Source: an uncultured Clostridia bacterium
GTDB lineage: Bacteria; Bacillota; Clostridia; Christensenellales; Borkfalkiaceae
Assembly (NCBI GenBank): GCA_944359365.1
Contig: CALVST010000006.1
Span: 1 to 63,612, forward strand
DNA: 63,612 nucleotides
Direction of reading: 5' to 3'
The notes beneath the pieces were generated by a model. That model was not told the DNA's origin, made no database searches, and saw only the letters and a program-made list of their open reading frames with translations. This document shows positions 27,301-34,996 of the stretch, piece after piece (positions within the stretch are counted from its first letter, which is position 1; every line of letters begins with the position of its first letter). The translations under genes were made by a program, and so were the position numbers.

Positions 27301-27332
27301 GCGAAAAGGCAGGGGGTCCCCTGCCTTTTCGC
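27301..27332 (+). terminator. Strong hairpin after the double-HTH gene
   Basis: A 15-bp perfect stem (27301-27315 with 27318-27332; arms GCGAAAAGGCAGGGG and its complement) lies 17 bases after the stop. The T-run is inside the stem rather than after it, so it is terminator-like but atypical. Confidence 0.65.
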
Positions 27333-27429
27333 TTGCCCTGAGAGGGGCGACTAAGCCGAAATTGCGGCAAATTCAGCCGAAATCGCGGGCTGTTCCGCGA
27401 ATAAGGCTGAACAAAACCGCAAAATAATA

Positions 27430-27438
27430 TGCTATAAT
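27430..27438 (+). promoter_or_regulatory. Extended -10 promoter of the small HTH-like gene
   Basis: TGC followed by TATAAT (27433-27438) is a consensus extended -10. No clear -35 is visible. Confidence 0.5.
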
Positions 27439-27514
27439 ACAATCGTTGCAACGGGGTAGTGAGTACCCGAACAATCAAAGACGGCGCCGTCTGCTTGCAA
27501 GGAGAGCAGACAAA

Positions 27515-27724
27515 ATGAAAATCGAATTGATCCTCTTATTGTACGACGCGCTTGTCGGCGGCAAAATGATCTCGCGCGCAGAATTCTGTGCGGAGCATTC
27601 GATCGTCGAGCGGACGTTTTATCGGTATCTCCGCGAAATAGCCGGCTTTTTGCGCGCGCATAAGTCCGTGTATATCGTAGATGTTTCCGAACGGGAAGGA
27701 GCATATTTTCTCAAAAAGGTCTGA
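27515..27724 (+). CDS. Small HTH-like protein
   Basis: A 69-residue protein. The ATG at 27515 is chosen because AAGGAGAG sits nine bases upstream; an open frame to 27446 has no such site. The sequence is similar to the N-terminal winged-helix part of DeoR/WYL-type regulators: LILLLYDALVGGKMISRAEF, then VERTFYRYLREIAGFLRAHK and a short wing (YIVDVSEREGAYFLKKV). The sensor domain usually found in such regulators is missing, so this is a stand-alone DNA-binding unit or a remnant. It has its own promoter and terminator. The gene upstream also encodes DNA-binding domains, but nothing shows that the two proteins interact. Confidence 0.65.
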   Translation: MKIELILLLYDALVGGKMISRAEFCAEHSIVERTFYRYLREIAGFLRAHKSVYIVDVSEREGAYFLKKV

Positions 27725-27730
27725 TACGGG

Positions 27731-27764
27731 AAAACCGCTGACACCCGTTTGTCAGCGGTTTTTG
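27731..27764 (+). terminator. Terminator of the small HTH-like gene
   Basis: AAAACCGCTGACA (27731-27743) pairs with TGTCAGCGGTTTT (27750-27762) and runs into Ts. Confidence 0.85.
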
Positions 27765-27868
27765 TGCTTTTTATATTTTGAAATGATATAATATAGTTGT
27801 AAAAAACGACAGCTAAATTGTAAATACAATACCGACGATTTAAATTTATACAAAGGAGATGTGGGGAT

Positions 27869-29431
27869 ATGCAATTTGACAGCGTATTGACGGTAAAAAA
27901 AGAAATCACCAAAGAAGCATTTTTGCGGAAAGCGTTGATTGAACTTGCAAAGGCATCGGAAACGCCGATCGACGTCGTCAATTCACAATTCGGCGAAGTG
28001 CGCGAAAGCGTGAAAGAGGTGATGTTGGTTTCCGCTCATGTGGAATCGGATTATACGGTCTCCATCGGGTATGACAGGAAAGAGCAATATCAAAGCACCG
28101 AAAGAAAATTTATACATGAGGGTTCATGGTATACTTGCAACGGCGTTCGGCAATGGGCCGATCACGGCGGAACATATACGGTCGACTGCATAAAAGAAAG
28201 AACGGTAACGGATTGGCAATCGCACAGCGGGCATATTTCGGGCGATGCGACATGCGCGGAAATGAACGGCGGCACAGCCACGCGCATCAGCGTGGAGCAT
28301 ATCCTGAAAACGATAAAAGACGAAAGCATCGTAGAAAAAGGTGATGCTGCGGTCGACGGCGAAAGTTTCCTTCAAGCGCAACGGCGCTGTAAGGCAGCGG
28401 TCGAATCGAGGATACATTTTCCCGGGGATCATCATAAAGGTTTTGACAGTCATGCAAACACGACCGTAGAATTCGTTTCGTGCTACAAACTTCCTTTTTA
28501 TGAAGCAGAATATACTTACGGGGATAAAAAATACAAAGTCGAAGGGTTTGCCTGCGGCGAATTAGAGGTAGCGGCCGAATTCCCTCCCAACGATATAAAC
28601 ATTGAAGCTGTCGCCAAAAACGACACTAAAAAATCTAAGGCAGGCAAAATTGCCGGATGGATCGCGTTTGTCGGCACATATGTGTTTGCATGGGTAATGT
28701 TTGCGATTGGGATATATTGGACGTGGTTTATTCCCGTTGTGGCGCTTGCCGCGGCCATTGTTCTTCACGTTCTTCATAATAATAAATACAGCAAGCAAAT
28801 CAGAGGTCTCAAAGAAGACAATATCAAATTAAAATATAATCAATTGAAGGATGTTTTAGCGGAGAAAGGGTATGATCCGTTAACGGAAGAAGAGTCTGAT
28901 TGTTTTGACGAAAAAAAGGGCGGAGCAGAGTACGCCGCAAGGCATAAAAAAGGAGGCGTCGTCGGTTGGGCGGTGCTTGGCGGCATTTTATCGATCGCTT
29001 TAATGATCACCTCGTTGATAGGCGGAGCGAATGCAAATAAAGCCAGATTGCATTCTCCCGAACAGGTAACCATTGCCCTTGTCAATAAAACACAGGAATA
29101 CGATCCGGACGCATCGCCGTACATAAACGGTTGTTACTATATATATTTGGAATATCATATCGCCGCAGGGGAAATCGGAGTCGATTATATTCAATTCAGA
29201 ACGACGGTATCCGATGAAAGCGGCGAAGAATTGGGGAGCATCACTACTTCCCTTAGTACCATGAACTTAGATGCCGGCGGGGAAAAGAGTTATGAAACAT
29301 ATTTGCAGGAGAACCAACCGGAAAAAAATCAATTCTTTTCCTCTCTTTATGACGCAGTTTATAGCGATTTAAGTTTTGAATACGAAATATTATCAATAGG
29401 ATTCAGCGACGGCGAATATTATCACGATTAA
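27869..29431 (+). CDS. Unrecognised membrane protein with C-terminal extracytoplasmic domain
   Basis: I do not recognise this 520-residue protein. The N-terminal 245 residues look cytoplasmic and contain a paired motif region with His/Cys/Trp (WYTCNGVRQWADHGG; VTDWQSHSGHISGDATC) that might bind metal. Two membrane helices lie at about 263-300 (IAGWIAFVGTYVFAWVMFAIG; FIPVVALAAAIVLHVL), then a basic helical segment, a third helix at about 365-388 (VVGWAVLGGILSIALMITSLIGG) and a beta-rich domain of about 130 residues. That last domain (IALVNKTQEYDPDAS...CYYIYLEYHI) resembles the C-terminal domain of the protein at 30040. AAGGAGA precedes the ATG. Probably a component of a small three-gene membrane system with the next two genes. 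Confidence 0.65.
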   Translation: MQFDSVLTVKKEITKEAFLRKALIELAKASETPIDVVNSQFGEVRESVKEVMLVSAHVESDYTVSIGYDRKEQYQSTERKFIHEGSWYTCNGVRQWADHGGTYTVDCIKERTVTDWQSHSGHISGDATCAEMNGGTATRISVEHILKTIKDESIVEKGDAAVDGESFLQAQRRCKAAVESRIHFPGDHHKGFDSHANTTVEFVSCYKLPFYEAEYTYGDKKYKVEGFACGELEVAAEFPPNDINIEAVAKNDTKKSKAGKIAGWIAFVGTYVFAWVMFAIGIYWTWFIPVVALAAAIVLHVLHNNKYSKQIRGLKEDNIKLKYNQLKDVLAEKGYDPLTEEESDCFDEKKGGAEYAARHKKGGVVGWAVLGGILSIALMITSLIGGANANKARLHSPEQVTIALVNKTQEYDPDASPYINGCYYIYLEYHIAAGEIGVDYIQFRTTVSDESGEELGSITTSLSTMNLDAGGEKSYETYLQENQPEKNQFFSSLYDAVYSDLSFEYEILSIGFSDGEYYHD

Positions 29432-29519
29432 GACATTCCGCAGTAAAAAACCGGATTTGCAAGTATCAATAAGTTAAAAAAATAAAATTTAAATTAAATC
29501 AATAAAAGGAGATCGAACA

Positions 29520-29870
29520 ATGGGATTAATGGCATTTTTAGCGACTAAGTACGGCAAGGTAACGAGAGGCGAATACGCGGGCTGCGGAATGGGGCTCGGC
29601 AATGATCACGGTAAAAAAATCGAGATAAATGCTGAAGCAAATCAGTTGCTGTTTATCAAAGGCTTTAAAGAAGTGGCAAGGATAAACGTAAAAGAAATAG
29701 ACAGCTTTAATATTGCGTCTGATAATAACCGCGAAACAACGGTAGATATCAATTGGAAGAACGGCAAAAAAAGCACCGTCGTCTTGTCTAAATTGGATCC
29801 GCAGGGGAAACCTTGGCCTCAAGACAGAGTCAGCTTAGTGCTCCGCGCTTTGGACTTGTCTAAAAATTAA
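29520..29870 (+). CDS. Unrecognised small soluble protein, possibly PH-like
   Basis: A 116-residue soluble protein with AAAGGAGA before its ATG. The pattern of short strands (KKIEINAEANQLLFIKGFKE, INVKEIDSFNI, TTVDINWKNGKKSTVVL) closed by a C-terminal helix (RVSLVLRALDLS) resembles small bacterial PH-like domains, which often work beside membrane proteins. I find no catalytic motif. It lies between two membrane-protein genes that share a C-terminal domain, so it may belong to the same system. The spacing of 88 bases upstream and 169 downstream allows separate transcripts. Confidence 0.55.
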   Translation: MGLMAFLATKYGKVTRGEYAGCGMGLGNDHGKKIEINAEANQLLFIKGFKEVARINVKEIDSFNIASDNNRETTVDINWKNGKKSTVVLSKLDPQGKPWPQDRVSLVLRALDLSKN

Positions 29871-30039
29871 AAATTGCAGGATAACAGCTTGTATCGTTTG
29901 CAATATGACTTATTGAGAAAGCATAATAAACGGACGTTTGTGCGGTATTGCTTTCAGCGGAAGGCTTTGGGCAACATTGTCACAAACGTTCGTTTTTGTA
30001 ATGCGTGAAATGAATGGTCGGCGATCGGCAGGAGAAAGG

Positions 30040-31296
30040 ATGGCGAATAAAGATATAGAGATAAGCAAATGCGACGGCGACGAGGAAGAGTCGGTTTACG
30101 CGAGCGCCGATTTTAAAGAGGCTGATGACGGCGATGAGAATCCGGATGAATTACTGAAAGAGTATGATCAATATGTCGATGATTTAAGGGAGCTGGATAA
30201 TTTTTGTTTGTACGCAAAGGATGTTCTTCCTATCATCAGATTTTTTGAAAAGATCGGCGATTATAAGCGGGCGAAATATTATTTAAGAGCAGCAAAATTA
30301 GAGTATGCAAAACGCGTGAATTCGTATGTTGATTGCTTGCAGGCGCTTGAATATTTATCGGGGATAAACGGAAACGAAGAAACGCGGCAATTAGAGGAAA
30401 CATGCAAAAAAAAGCTGATCGAATTTAGAACGAGAGATCTGCAAAATAAAGGTTGCGCGCCATTATTTTACGATGAAGCGAGCATCTATTGTCTGAATGA
30501 GATCATTAAAAGTTTGGTATCGGCATCGAAGGACGCCAAAAAGTATGGCGAATTAGATGACGCAATCATTAAAACCTGCAAAGAACAGGCGGTTTCTTAT
30601 ATTGAAAAAAACTTTGCGGATATTGTTGACGGCGAAAAAGCGAAAGAGCAACTGATAAAGACAAGGAATGCCCTTTTATGTCTTAGTGCATCCGTTGTTC
30701 CTTCGTTCAACGCTTTTGTTAAACATCTCGATGCCAAAATCGGTCAAATGACAGAAGCGGAACGCAGAGCTGCCCATAAAAAAAAGGTAATAAAGTGTAC
30801 CGTCATTATTGCGGCTGTTTCGATGGTATTGATCGTTGCGATTATTATTGCATCGGCGATCATCAGAAAAAACAACGGATATAAAGCGGAGCATTTTACG
30901 ATCAGCGTCGTATCTAAAACCAATGACAAATTTAATGAATCGTTGGCAGACGGATACAGAGATTCCGGGTATTTTTATACGTTTTCGTTTGTTGTCGACA
31001 ATGCAAGTCCGTATGCGATCGTATCTCTTGAGGGGAATATGGATATTATCAACATATCGGGGAAAGTATTGTCGACGGCGGCTGTAACGCTGAATGGTAA
31101 ATTGGAGAGCGGCGCAACAGGGGATTGGAATATTCAGCTGAATGTTAAGAAAGGCGATAACGCGCGGGAAATTTGGAATACGGATTTCGAAAGATTGGAA
31201 ATTGCGTTTAAGATCACAGGCATTACATTTGAAGACGGCACAATAAAAACGTACTCCGATACAAAAAATAAAATTGTACACCCGATAATTTTGTAA
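30040..31296 (+). CDS. Unrecognised single-pass membrane protein with extracytoplasmic domain
   Basis: A 418-residue protein that I do not recognise. The ATG at 30040 is chosen because AGGAG lies a few bases upstream. The first 245 residues are acidic, then helical and probably cytoplasmic, with a tetratricopeptide-like look (FEKIGDYKRAKYYLRAAKLE). One membrane helix follows at about 248-275 (CTVIIAAVSMVLIVAIIIASAI), and then an outside beta-sandwich domain of about 140 residues (FTISVVSKTNDKFNES...YFYTFSFVVDNASPYAIV). The outside domain resembles the C-terminal domain of the 520-residue protein at 27869. A terminator follows. Function unknown; it may sense or bind something at the surface and pass it to its large cytoplasmic part. 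Confidence 0.65.
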   Translation: MANKDIEISKCDGDEEESVYASADFKEADDGDENPDELLKEYDQYVDDLRELDNFCLYAKDVLPIIRFFEKIGDYKRAKYYLRAAKLEYAKRVNSYVDCLQALEYLSGINGNEETRQLEETCKKKLIEFRTRDLQNKGCAPLFYDEASIYCLNEIIKSLVSASKDAKKYGELDDAIIKTCKEQAVSYIEKNFADIVDGEKAKEQLIKTRNALLCLSASVVPSFNAFVKHLDAKIGQMTEAERRAAHKKKVIKCTVIIAAVSMVLIVAIIIASAIIRKNNGYKAEHFTISVVSKTNDKFNESLADGYRDSGYFYTFSFVVDNASPYAIVSLEGNMDIINISGKVLSTAAVTLNGKLESGATGDWNIQLNVKKGDNAREIWNTDFERLEIAFKITGITFEDGTIKTYSDTKNKIVHPIIL

Positions 31297-31364
31297 CGGC
31301 GAATAAATATTTCGGGAACACGGATGCGACCTGTTATAAAACAAATGAGTTTCCATACATCGGC

Positions 31365-31396
31365 AAAACGGGCAGAGTTTTTCTGCCCGTTTTGTC
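31365..31396 (+). terminator. Terminator of the 30040 gene
   Basis: AAAACGGGCAGA (31365-31376) pairs with TCTGCCCGTTTT (31382-31393) and is followed by GTCTT. Confidence 0.8.
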
Positions 31397-31518
31397 TTAA
31401 AATACTGTACGAACGGAACTTGTGTAAATTTTGATTCAGGGGTTATCATTAAAAAAGTTAAACGGTAAGCATCGGAAAGCGTATTTTGAGATAAAAAAAC
31501 AAAGCGGCGTCAGACGGC

Positions 31519-31546
31519 CCGCCCTCGCCGATATCGGCGAGGGCGG
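31519..31546. repeat. Perfect 28-bp palindrome between convergent genes
   Basis: CCGCCCTCGCCGAT is followed directly by its reverse complement, about 17 bases after the stop of the minus-strand sigma gene. It may act as that gene's terminator, but the T-run lies about 15 bases beyond the hairpin on that strand. Confidence 0.55.
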
Positions 31547-31562
31547 ATCTTGGCCTGATTAT

Positions 31563-32075
31563 TTAAAGATTTTTAAGTTTGTTTTCGAGTTTGATCAATG
31601 TGCGGTAAATGTACGCTTTGGAACGATGAAAGATCTCCCCCATTTCCGTAAAAGAACATTTATACCAATACCGATAAATAAGGAACTGCTTTTCACGCTC
31701 GCTTAAAACGGCTAAAATTCTATTTATGGCAGGCTCTGACACGTCCGGCGCCGAAGAAAGGTCTTGCTGCGCGACGGCAAAATTTCCGCGCTGCCTTTTC
31801 CTGCTTTTGACCTTGTTTTTGGAAAGATCGCGTATGATCGTATTGATCCATGCCTTTGCGTTTTTGTCTGTACGGTATTTCGCCGCTTTGCGCACGATAA
31901 CGAGCAGAGCGTCTTGCACCACATCTTCCGCATCCTCGTAATTTCCGACATAAACATATGCGGCCGCAAGCATTGCGTTGCCTACGAAAGAATAAATTTC
32001 AGAAATAGCGCTCGTATCGCCCCTGCGGATGGAAACTATCCGTTCACCCAATTTGTAACTTGCAGTTAACGTCAT
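31563..32075 (-). CDS. ECF-type RNA polymerase sigma factor
   Basis: A 170-residue sigma-70-family factor of the extracytoplasmic-function type. Region 2 is at about 10-85 with the DNA-melting part YVGNYEDAEDVVQDALLVIV and WINTIIRDLSKNKVKSRKR. Region 4 is at about 110-168 (ILAVLSEREKQFLIYRYWYKCSFTEMGEIFHRSKAYIYRTLIKLENKL). It begins 13 bases after the XRE gene stop, so the two form an operon. No anti-sigma gene follows; the convergent neighbours are the unrecognised membrane proteins. One of these could provide the control normally given by an anti-sigma factor, but nothing in the sequence proves it. Confidence 0.85.
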   Translation of the reverse strand: MTLTASYKLGERIVSIRRGDTSAISEIYSFVGNAMLAAAYVYVGNYEDAEDVVQDALLVIVRKAAKYRTDKNAKAWINTIIRDLSKNKVKSRKRQRGNFAVAQQDLSSAPDVSEPAINRILAVLSEREKQFLIYRYWYKCSFTEMGEIFHRSKAYIYRTLIKLENKLKNL

Positions 32076-32088
32076 ATTCGTGAAAACC

Positions 32089-32400
32089 TTAAACCAAAAC
32101 TATAGCTTTTATGATCTGTAAAATGCCTTCTTTTTGTTTCTCTGTCAATTTATCATATAAATCGAGGAGTTCCATTTGATCACCCGAAAGCTCAGCCGTA
32201 TCAATATCCGCGAACAGGCGCGCTTTCGTTATGTCAAACACATGGCAGATCTCGTCTATCACTTTTAAAGAGGGGAAATAATCTTTCTCGTTATACCAAT
32301 TTTGCAGGGCGGTATAGCTGATCCCGATCTTTTTTGCCAATTCGGAACGCGACCAACCTCGCTCTTCGCGCATCATGTCTATTTTTGAGCGAATATCCAT
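32089..32400 (-). CDS. XRE-family transcriptional regulator
   Basis: A 103-residue regulator with one HTH_XRE domain at the N-terminus (MREERGWSRSELAKKIGISY, then TALQNWYNEKDYFPSLKVID) and a short C-terminal helical part (MELLDLYDKLTEKQKEGILQIIKAI) often used for dimerisation. I use the ATG at 32400 because GAGG lies six bases upstream; an ATG at 32412 overlaps that ribosome site. It is the first gene of an operon with the ECF sigma factor. It probably controls this pair or the neighbouring unknown membrane genes. Confidence 0.85.
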   Translation of the reverse strand: MDIRSKIDMMREERGWSRSELAKKIGISYTALQNWYNEKDYFPSLKVIDEICHVFDITKARLFADIDTAELSGDQMELLDLYDKLTEKQKEGILQIIKAIVLV

Positions 32401-32711
32401 GATCAACCTCATATAAAAACTTTCATTATTATTTTATATCAATTTTAAAAATATTTCAGATTTATAATTGTTAAAAATCATCAATGTTCATTGATTATGC
32501 GCGTTCAGAAAAAGCAATTTGTCCGACGGGCGGTCGGCGCGATCGTGCTGTTTGCGGCGGCGCAACGGGTATTACGGGGCTGCTTATGGGATAATACAGC
32601 AAAAACTGTTTACAAAAAAGCAAGAAATAATAAAAATGATATAGTATAATAAAACTACAAGCAGAACAAGCGGAAATATTTGGAGCGTCAGTTTGATCAG
32701 GCGGAGCATTT
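32401..32711. other. Intergenic region with candidate operator and promoter
   Basis: Divergent spacer between the XRE operon and the WbsX-like gene. It holds a 16-base motif GTTTACAAAAAAGCAA at 32608-32623 and a -10 box TATAAT at 32645-32650. A 50-codon open frame at 32497-32649 runs through these elements, has no ribosome site and resembles nothing I know. I see no gene here. Confidence 0.55.
32608..32650 (+). promoter_or_regulatory. Candidate AraC operator plus -10 box before the WbsX-like gene
   Basis: GTTTACAAAAAAGCAA (32608-32623) is identical to the copy at 34849-34864 beside the AraC gene. TATAAT at 32645-32650 follows after 21 bases and lacks a good -35 box, as expected for an activator-dependent promoter. 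Confidence 0.45.
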
Positions 32712-33860
32712 ATGAATAAGGGAAATTACGATATAAGCTGTTTTTATTTTCCGAACTATCATAGCGGGGACAAACATAACGAGCAATGGCACGGAAAAGG
32801 CTGGAGCGAATGGGAGCTGATGAAAGTCGCCCGTCCTCGGTTTAAAGAGAACGATCAGCCCAAGGTGCCCCTTTGGGGGTATGAGGACGAGGCCGACGTG
32901 CGTGTGATGGAAAAAAAGATAAAGACCGCCGCAGATTACGGCATCACCAACATGATCTTCGATTGGTATTGGTATGAAGACGGTCCTTTTTTGAACAAAC
33001 CGCTCGACGAGGCGTTTTTGAAAGCGAAAAATTCGAACGACATATCTTTTTCCGTTATGTGGGCGAATCATGATTGGATGGAGATCCATCCCCTCAGCCG
33101 AGCGTATGTGCACGATCAGAAATGTCAGCTTTCGGGGAATATATCCGAGAGGGCGTTTTGGGAAGCGATAGATTACATCATCGAAAACTATTTCACCCGG
33201 TCGAATTATTACAAATTGGACGGCGGACTGTTTTTCTCCGTTTACGAGCCGCACAGATTCATATCCATTTTCGGCGGCATGGACGCTACGAAACGGGCGA
33301 TCGAAGGGATACGCCGCCGCGTCTGCAAGGCGGGGCTGGGCGAATTGCATCTGAACATGATCGCGCGCGGCGTCAGGCTGCTGCAAGGAGAACAGGAGAT
33401 GACCATCGGCGGGACAGCGCTCAAAGAATTGGGCGTGGATTCCGTAACGAGTTATGTTTGGGTGCACGAGCACAGGGTGCCTTGCTTTATCGAGGAGTAT
33501 TCCGTTTACCGCAAGCGCTGCGAAAACGACTTTGAAGTGCTGTCGAAGCGGTTCGAAGGGCTGCCTTATTACCCGAACGTTACCTGCGGTTGGGATTCCG
33601 GACCGCGCGCGTCGCAGACGGATGTATATGAAGACGTCGGCTATCCTTTCGGTCCGACGCTCGTAAATTGTACGCCCGAAGAATTTGAAAAAGCGCTGCG
33701 CACGGTGAAAAAGGCGCTGGACGCAAGTTCGCTGAAAACAAAAATGTTTACGATAAACGCGTGGAACGAGTGGACTGAGGGCAGTTATCTGGAACCGGAT
33801 ACAAAGTACGGGTACGGAAAACTTGAAGCGGTAAAACGCGTATTCGGTCCGGACGATTGA
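32712..33860 (+). CDS. WbsX/GH99-like domain protein
   Basis: A 382-residue soluble protein of the WbsX family (PF14307), a GH99-like TIM-barrel group first named as glycosyltransferases but related to endo-acting glycosidases. Diagnostic parts are FYFPNYHSG, GWSEWELMKVARPRF, QPKVPLWGYEDEAD, the strand with MWANHDW, and near the end FTINAWNEWTEGSYLEPD. No signal peptide is seen. GGAG lies six bases before the ATG. It has its own promoter with a putative AraC operator, and the convergent gene encodes an AraC regulator. Family membership is clear; whether it hydrolyses or transfers sugars is not settled for the family, and the setting among glycan-degrading genes favours hydrolysis. Confidence 0.8.
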   Translation: MNKGNYDISCFYFPNYHSGDKHNEQWHGKGWSEWELMKVARPRFKENDQPKVPLWGYEDEADVRVMEKKIKTAADYGITNMIFDWYWYEDGPFLNKPLDEAFLKAKNSNDISFSVMWANHDWMEIHPLSRAYVHDQKCQLSGNISERAFWEAIDYIIENYFTRSNYYKLDGGLFFSVYEPHRFISIFGGMDATKRAIEGIRRRVCKAGLGELHLNMIARGVRLLQGEQEMTIGGTALKELGVDSVTSYVWVHEHRVPCFIEEYSVYRKRCENDFEVLSKRFEGLPYYPNVTCGWDSGPRASQTDVYEDVGYPFGPTLVNCTPEEFEKALRTVKKALDASSLKTKMFTINAWNEWTEGSYLEPDTKYGYGKLEAVKRVFGPDD

Positions 33861-33898
33861 AATTGCGCCCGTCTTTCGCGCAGATGCGTCTGATGGCG

Positions 33899-33938
33899 AG
33901 CGCCGCTTTCCCGTATGCGGGGAAGCGGTGCTTTTTTA
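33899..33938 (+). terminator. Terminator of the WbsX-like gene
   Basis: AGCGCCGCTTTCCC (33899-33912) pairs, with G-U pairs, with GGGGAAGCGGTGCT (33919-33932) and is followed by a T-run. It overlaps the end of the convergent AraC gene. Confidence 0.75.
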
Positions 33939-34784
33939 TTTTTTCGGCGCGGGGCCGTTCACGCTGTGGTTATGGTATTGCCGCGGCGCGACGCCGTAAG
34001 TTTTTTTGAAAATATGGTTGAAGTAGCTCAAACTGTAAAACCCGAGCATATTGGCGATCTCCAAAGTGGAAAGGTTCGACTGCGTTAAAAGTTCGCACGC
34101 CTTTACCATTTTTACTTGGTTTATGTAGTCGCTCAACGTCTGTCCCGTGCACTGTTTGAAAATTTTTGAGGTGTAGGTATGGCTGTAAGGGGAAGATGCC
34201 AATATGGCTTTGGGGAAGATGTCCGCATAGGCAGGGTTATTAATTTTTCTGAGAATGGCATATATCCACTCGGGATAACGCGAATCTTCAATAAAAAGCC
34301 TGCTCGCCGTTTTTTCCAAAACAAAGCAGATAAAAAGCCGCGCGATCATCGAGCAGTCGTCGTTCACGAATTTTTGCGAAAGGAAAGTCGTCGCGTAATC
34401 GATAGCGCGGTTGTAATCCGAACCGGAAAAAGTCAAAACACGGGGCGGCGTATCGTACAGCCTTTGGTACAGCGTTTCGTCGACGCCGTCGCAGAACCTG
34501 CGCACCTCGGAATCGCGCATGATCAGGTTGATGTGTGCGAAGGGAGGTCCCTTTTTGTCGGCGTTTATCAGGTAATGTCTGTCGCTCGGCTTTATCAAAA
34601 CGGCGTCGCCCTTATTCATGATATAATCGCTGCCGTTTATGTTGTTGCGGCACACGCCGTTCGTGATGATAAGGTATTCCCAATGGTCATGGTCGTGCAG
34701 GTCGGGGCATTCGGTATAGTTCCATTGCACGTCGGCAACCATGTTTTTCCGTTGCGGTGTAAGATCGAAATAGTAGCGTAACAT
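33936..34784 (-). CDS. AraC-family regulator with cupin sensor domain
   Basis: A 282-residue regulator. The N-terminal cupin (about 20-120) includes the conserved HDHDHWEYLIITNG with metal-ligand-like histidines and YIMNKGDAVLIKPSDRHYL. The C-terminal HTH pair is SKIFKQCTGQTLSDYINQVK, then LSTLEIANMLGFYSLSYFNHIFKK with the closing signature GVAPRQYH. AGGAGG lies just before the ATG. It is transcribed away from the second glycan locus and shares a 210-base divergent intergenic region with it. That region contains one copy of a 16-base motif also found upstream of the WbsX-like gene. It probably controls both transcripts (inference). Confidence 0.9.
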   Translation of the reverse strand: MLRYYFDLTPQRKNMVADVQWNYTECPDLHDHDHWEYLIITNGVCRNNINGSDYIMNKGDAVLIKPSDRHYLINADKKGPPFAHINLIMRDSEVRRFCDGVDETLYQRLYDTPPRVLTFSGSDYNRAIDYATTFLSQKFVNDDCSMIARLFICFVLEKTASRLFIEDSRYPEWIYAILRKINNPAYADIFPKAILASSPYSHTYTSKIFKQCTGQTLSDYINQVKMVKACELLTQSNLSTLEIANMLGFYSLSYFNHIFKKTYGVAPRQYHNHSVNGPAPKK

Positions 34785-34848
34785 ACTGCCTCCTGTTCAG
34801 ATTATAGCAAAGTAAGCGCGGAAAAGTCAAGCCTAAAATGAAAATTCA

Positions 34849-34912
34849 GTTTACAAAAAAGCAAAAATAGTATAGCAAAAGACAAGAACGTAGGGGCAAA
34901 AGGCGGTATAAT
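34849..34912 (+). promoter_or_regulatory. Candidate AraC operator plus -10 box before the second glycan locus
   Basis: GTTTACAAAAAAGCAA (34849-34864), exact match to 32608-32623. TATAAT at 34907-34912 lies 42 bases after it, against 21 bases at the other site; the difference is two DNA turns. Confidence 0.45.
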
Positions 34913-34996
34913 TTTAGTGAAAGGTACAGAAAGGCTTTGCCGAATATGTCCGTCGGCGGACCTTGAAATGCCAAAAAAATCATGCAGGAGGAAATG

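Noticed and set aside
29938..30039. Longer start for the 418-residue membrane protein
   Set aside because: The extension lacks a ribosome site, while AGGAG is well placed before 30040.
32497..32649. Fifty-codon open frame in the divergent spacer
   Set aside because: No ribosome site, runs through the operator and -10 box, and resembles no protein I know.
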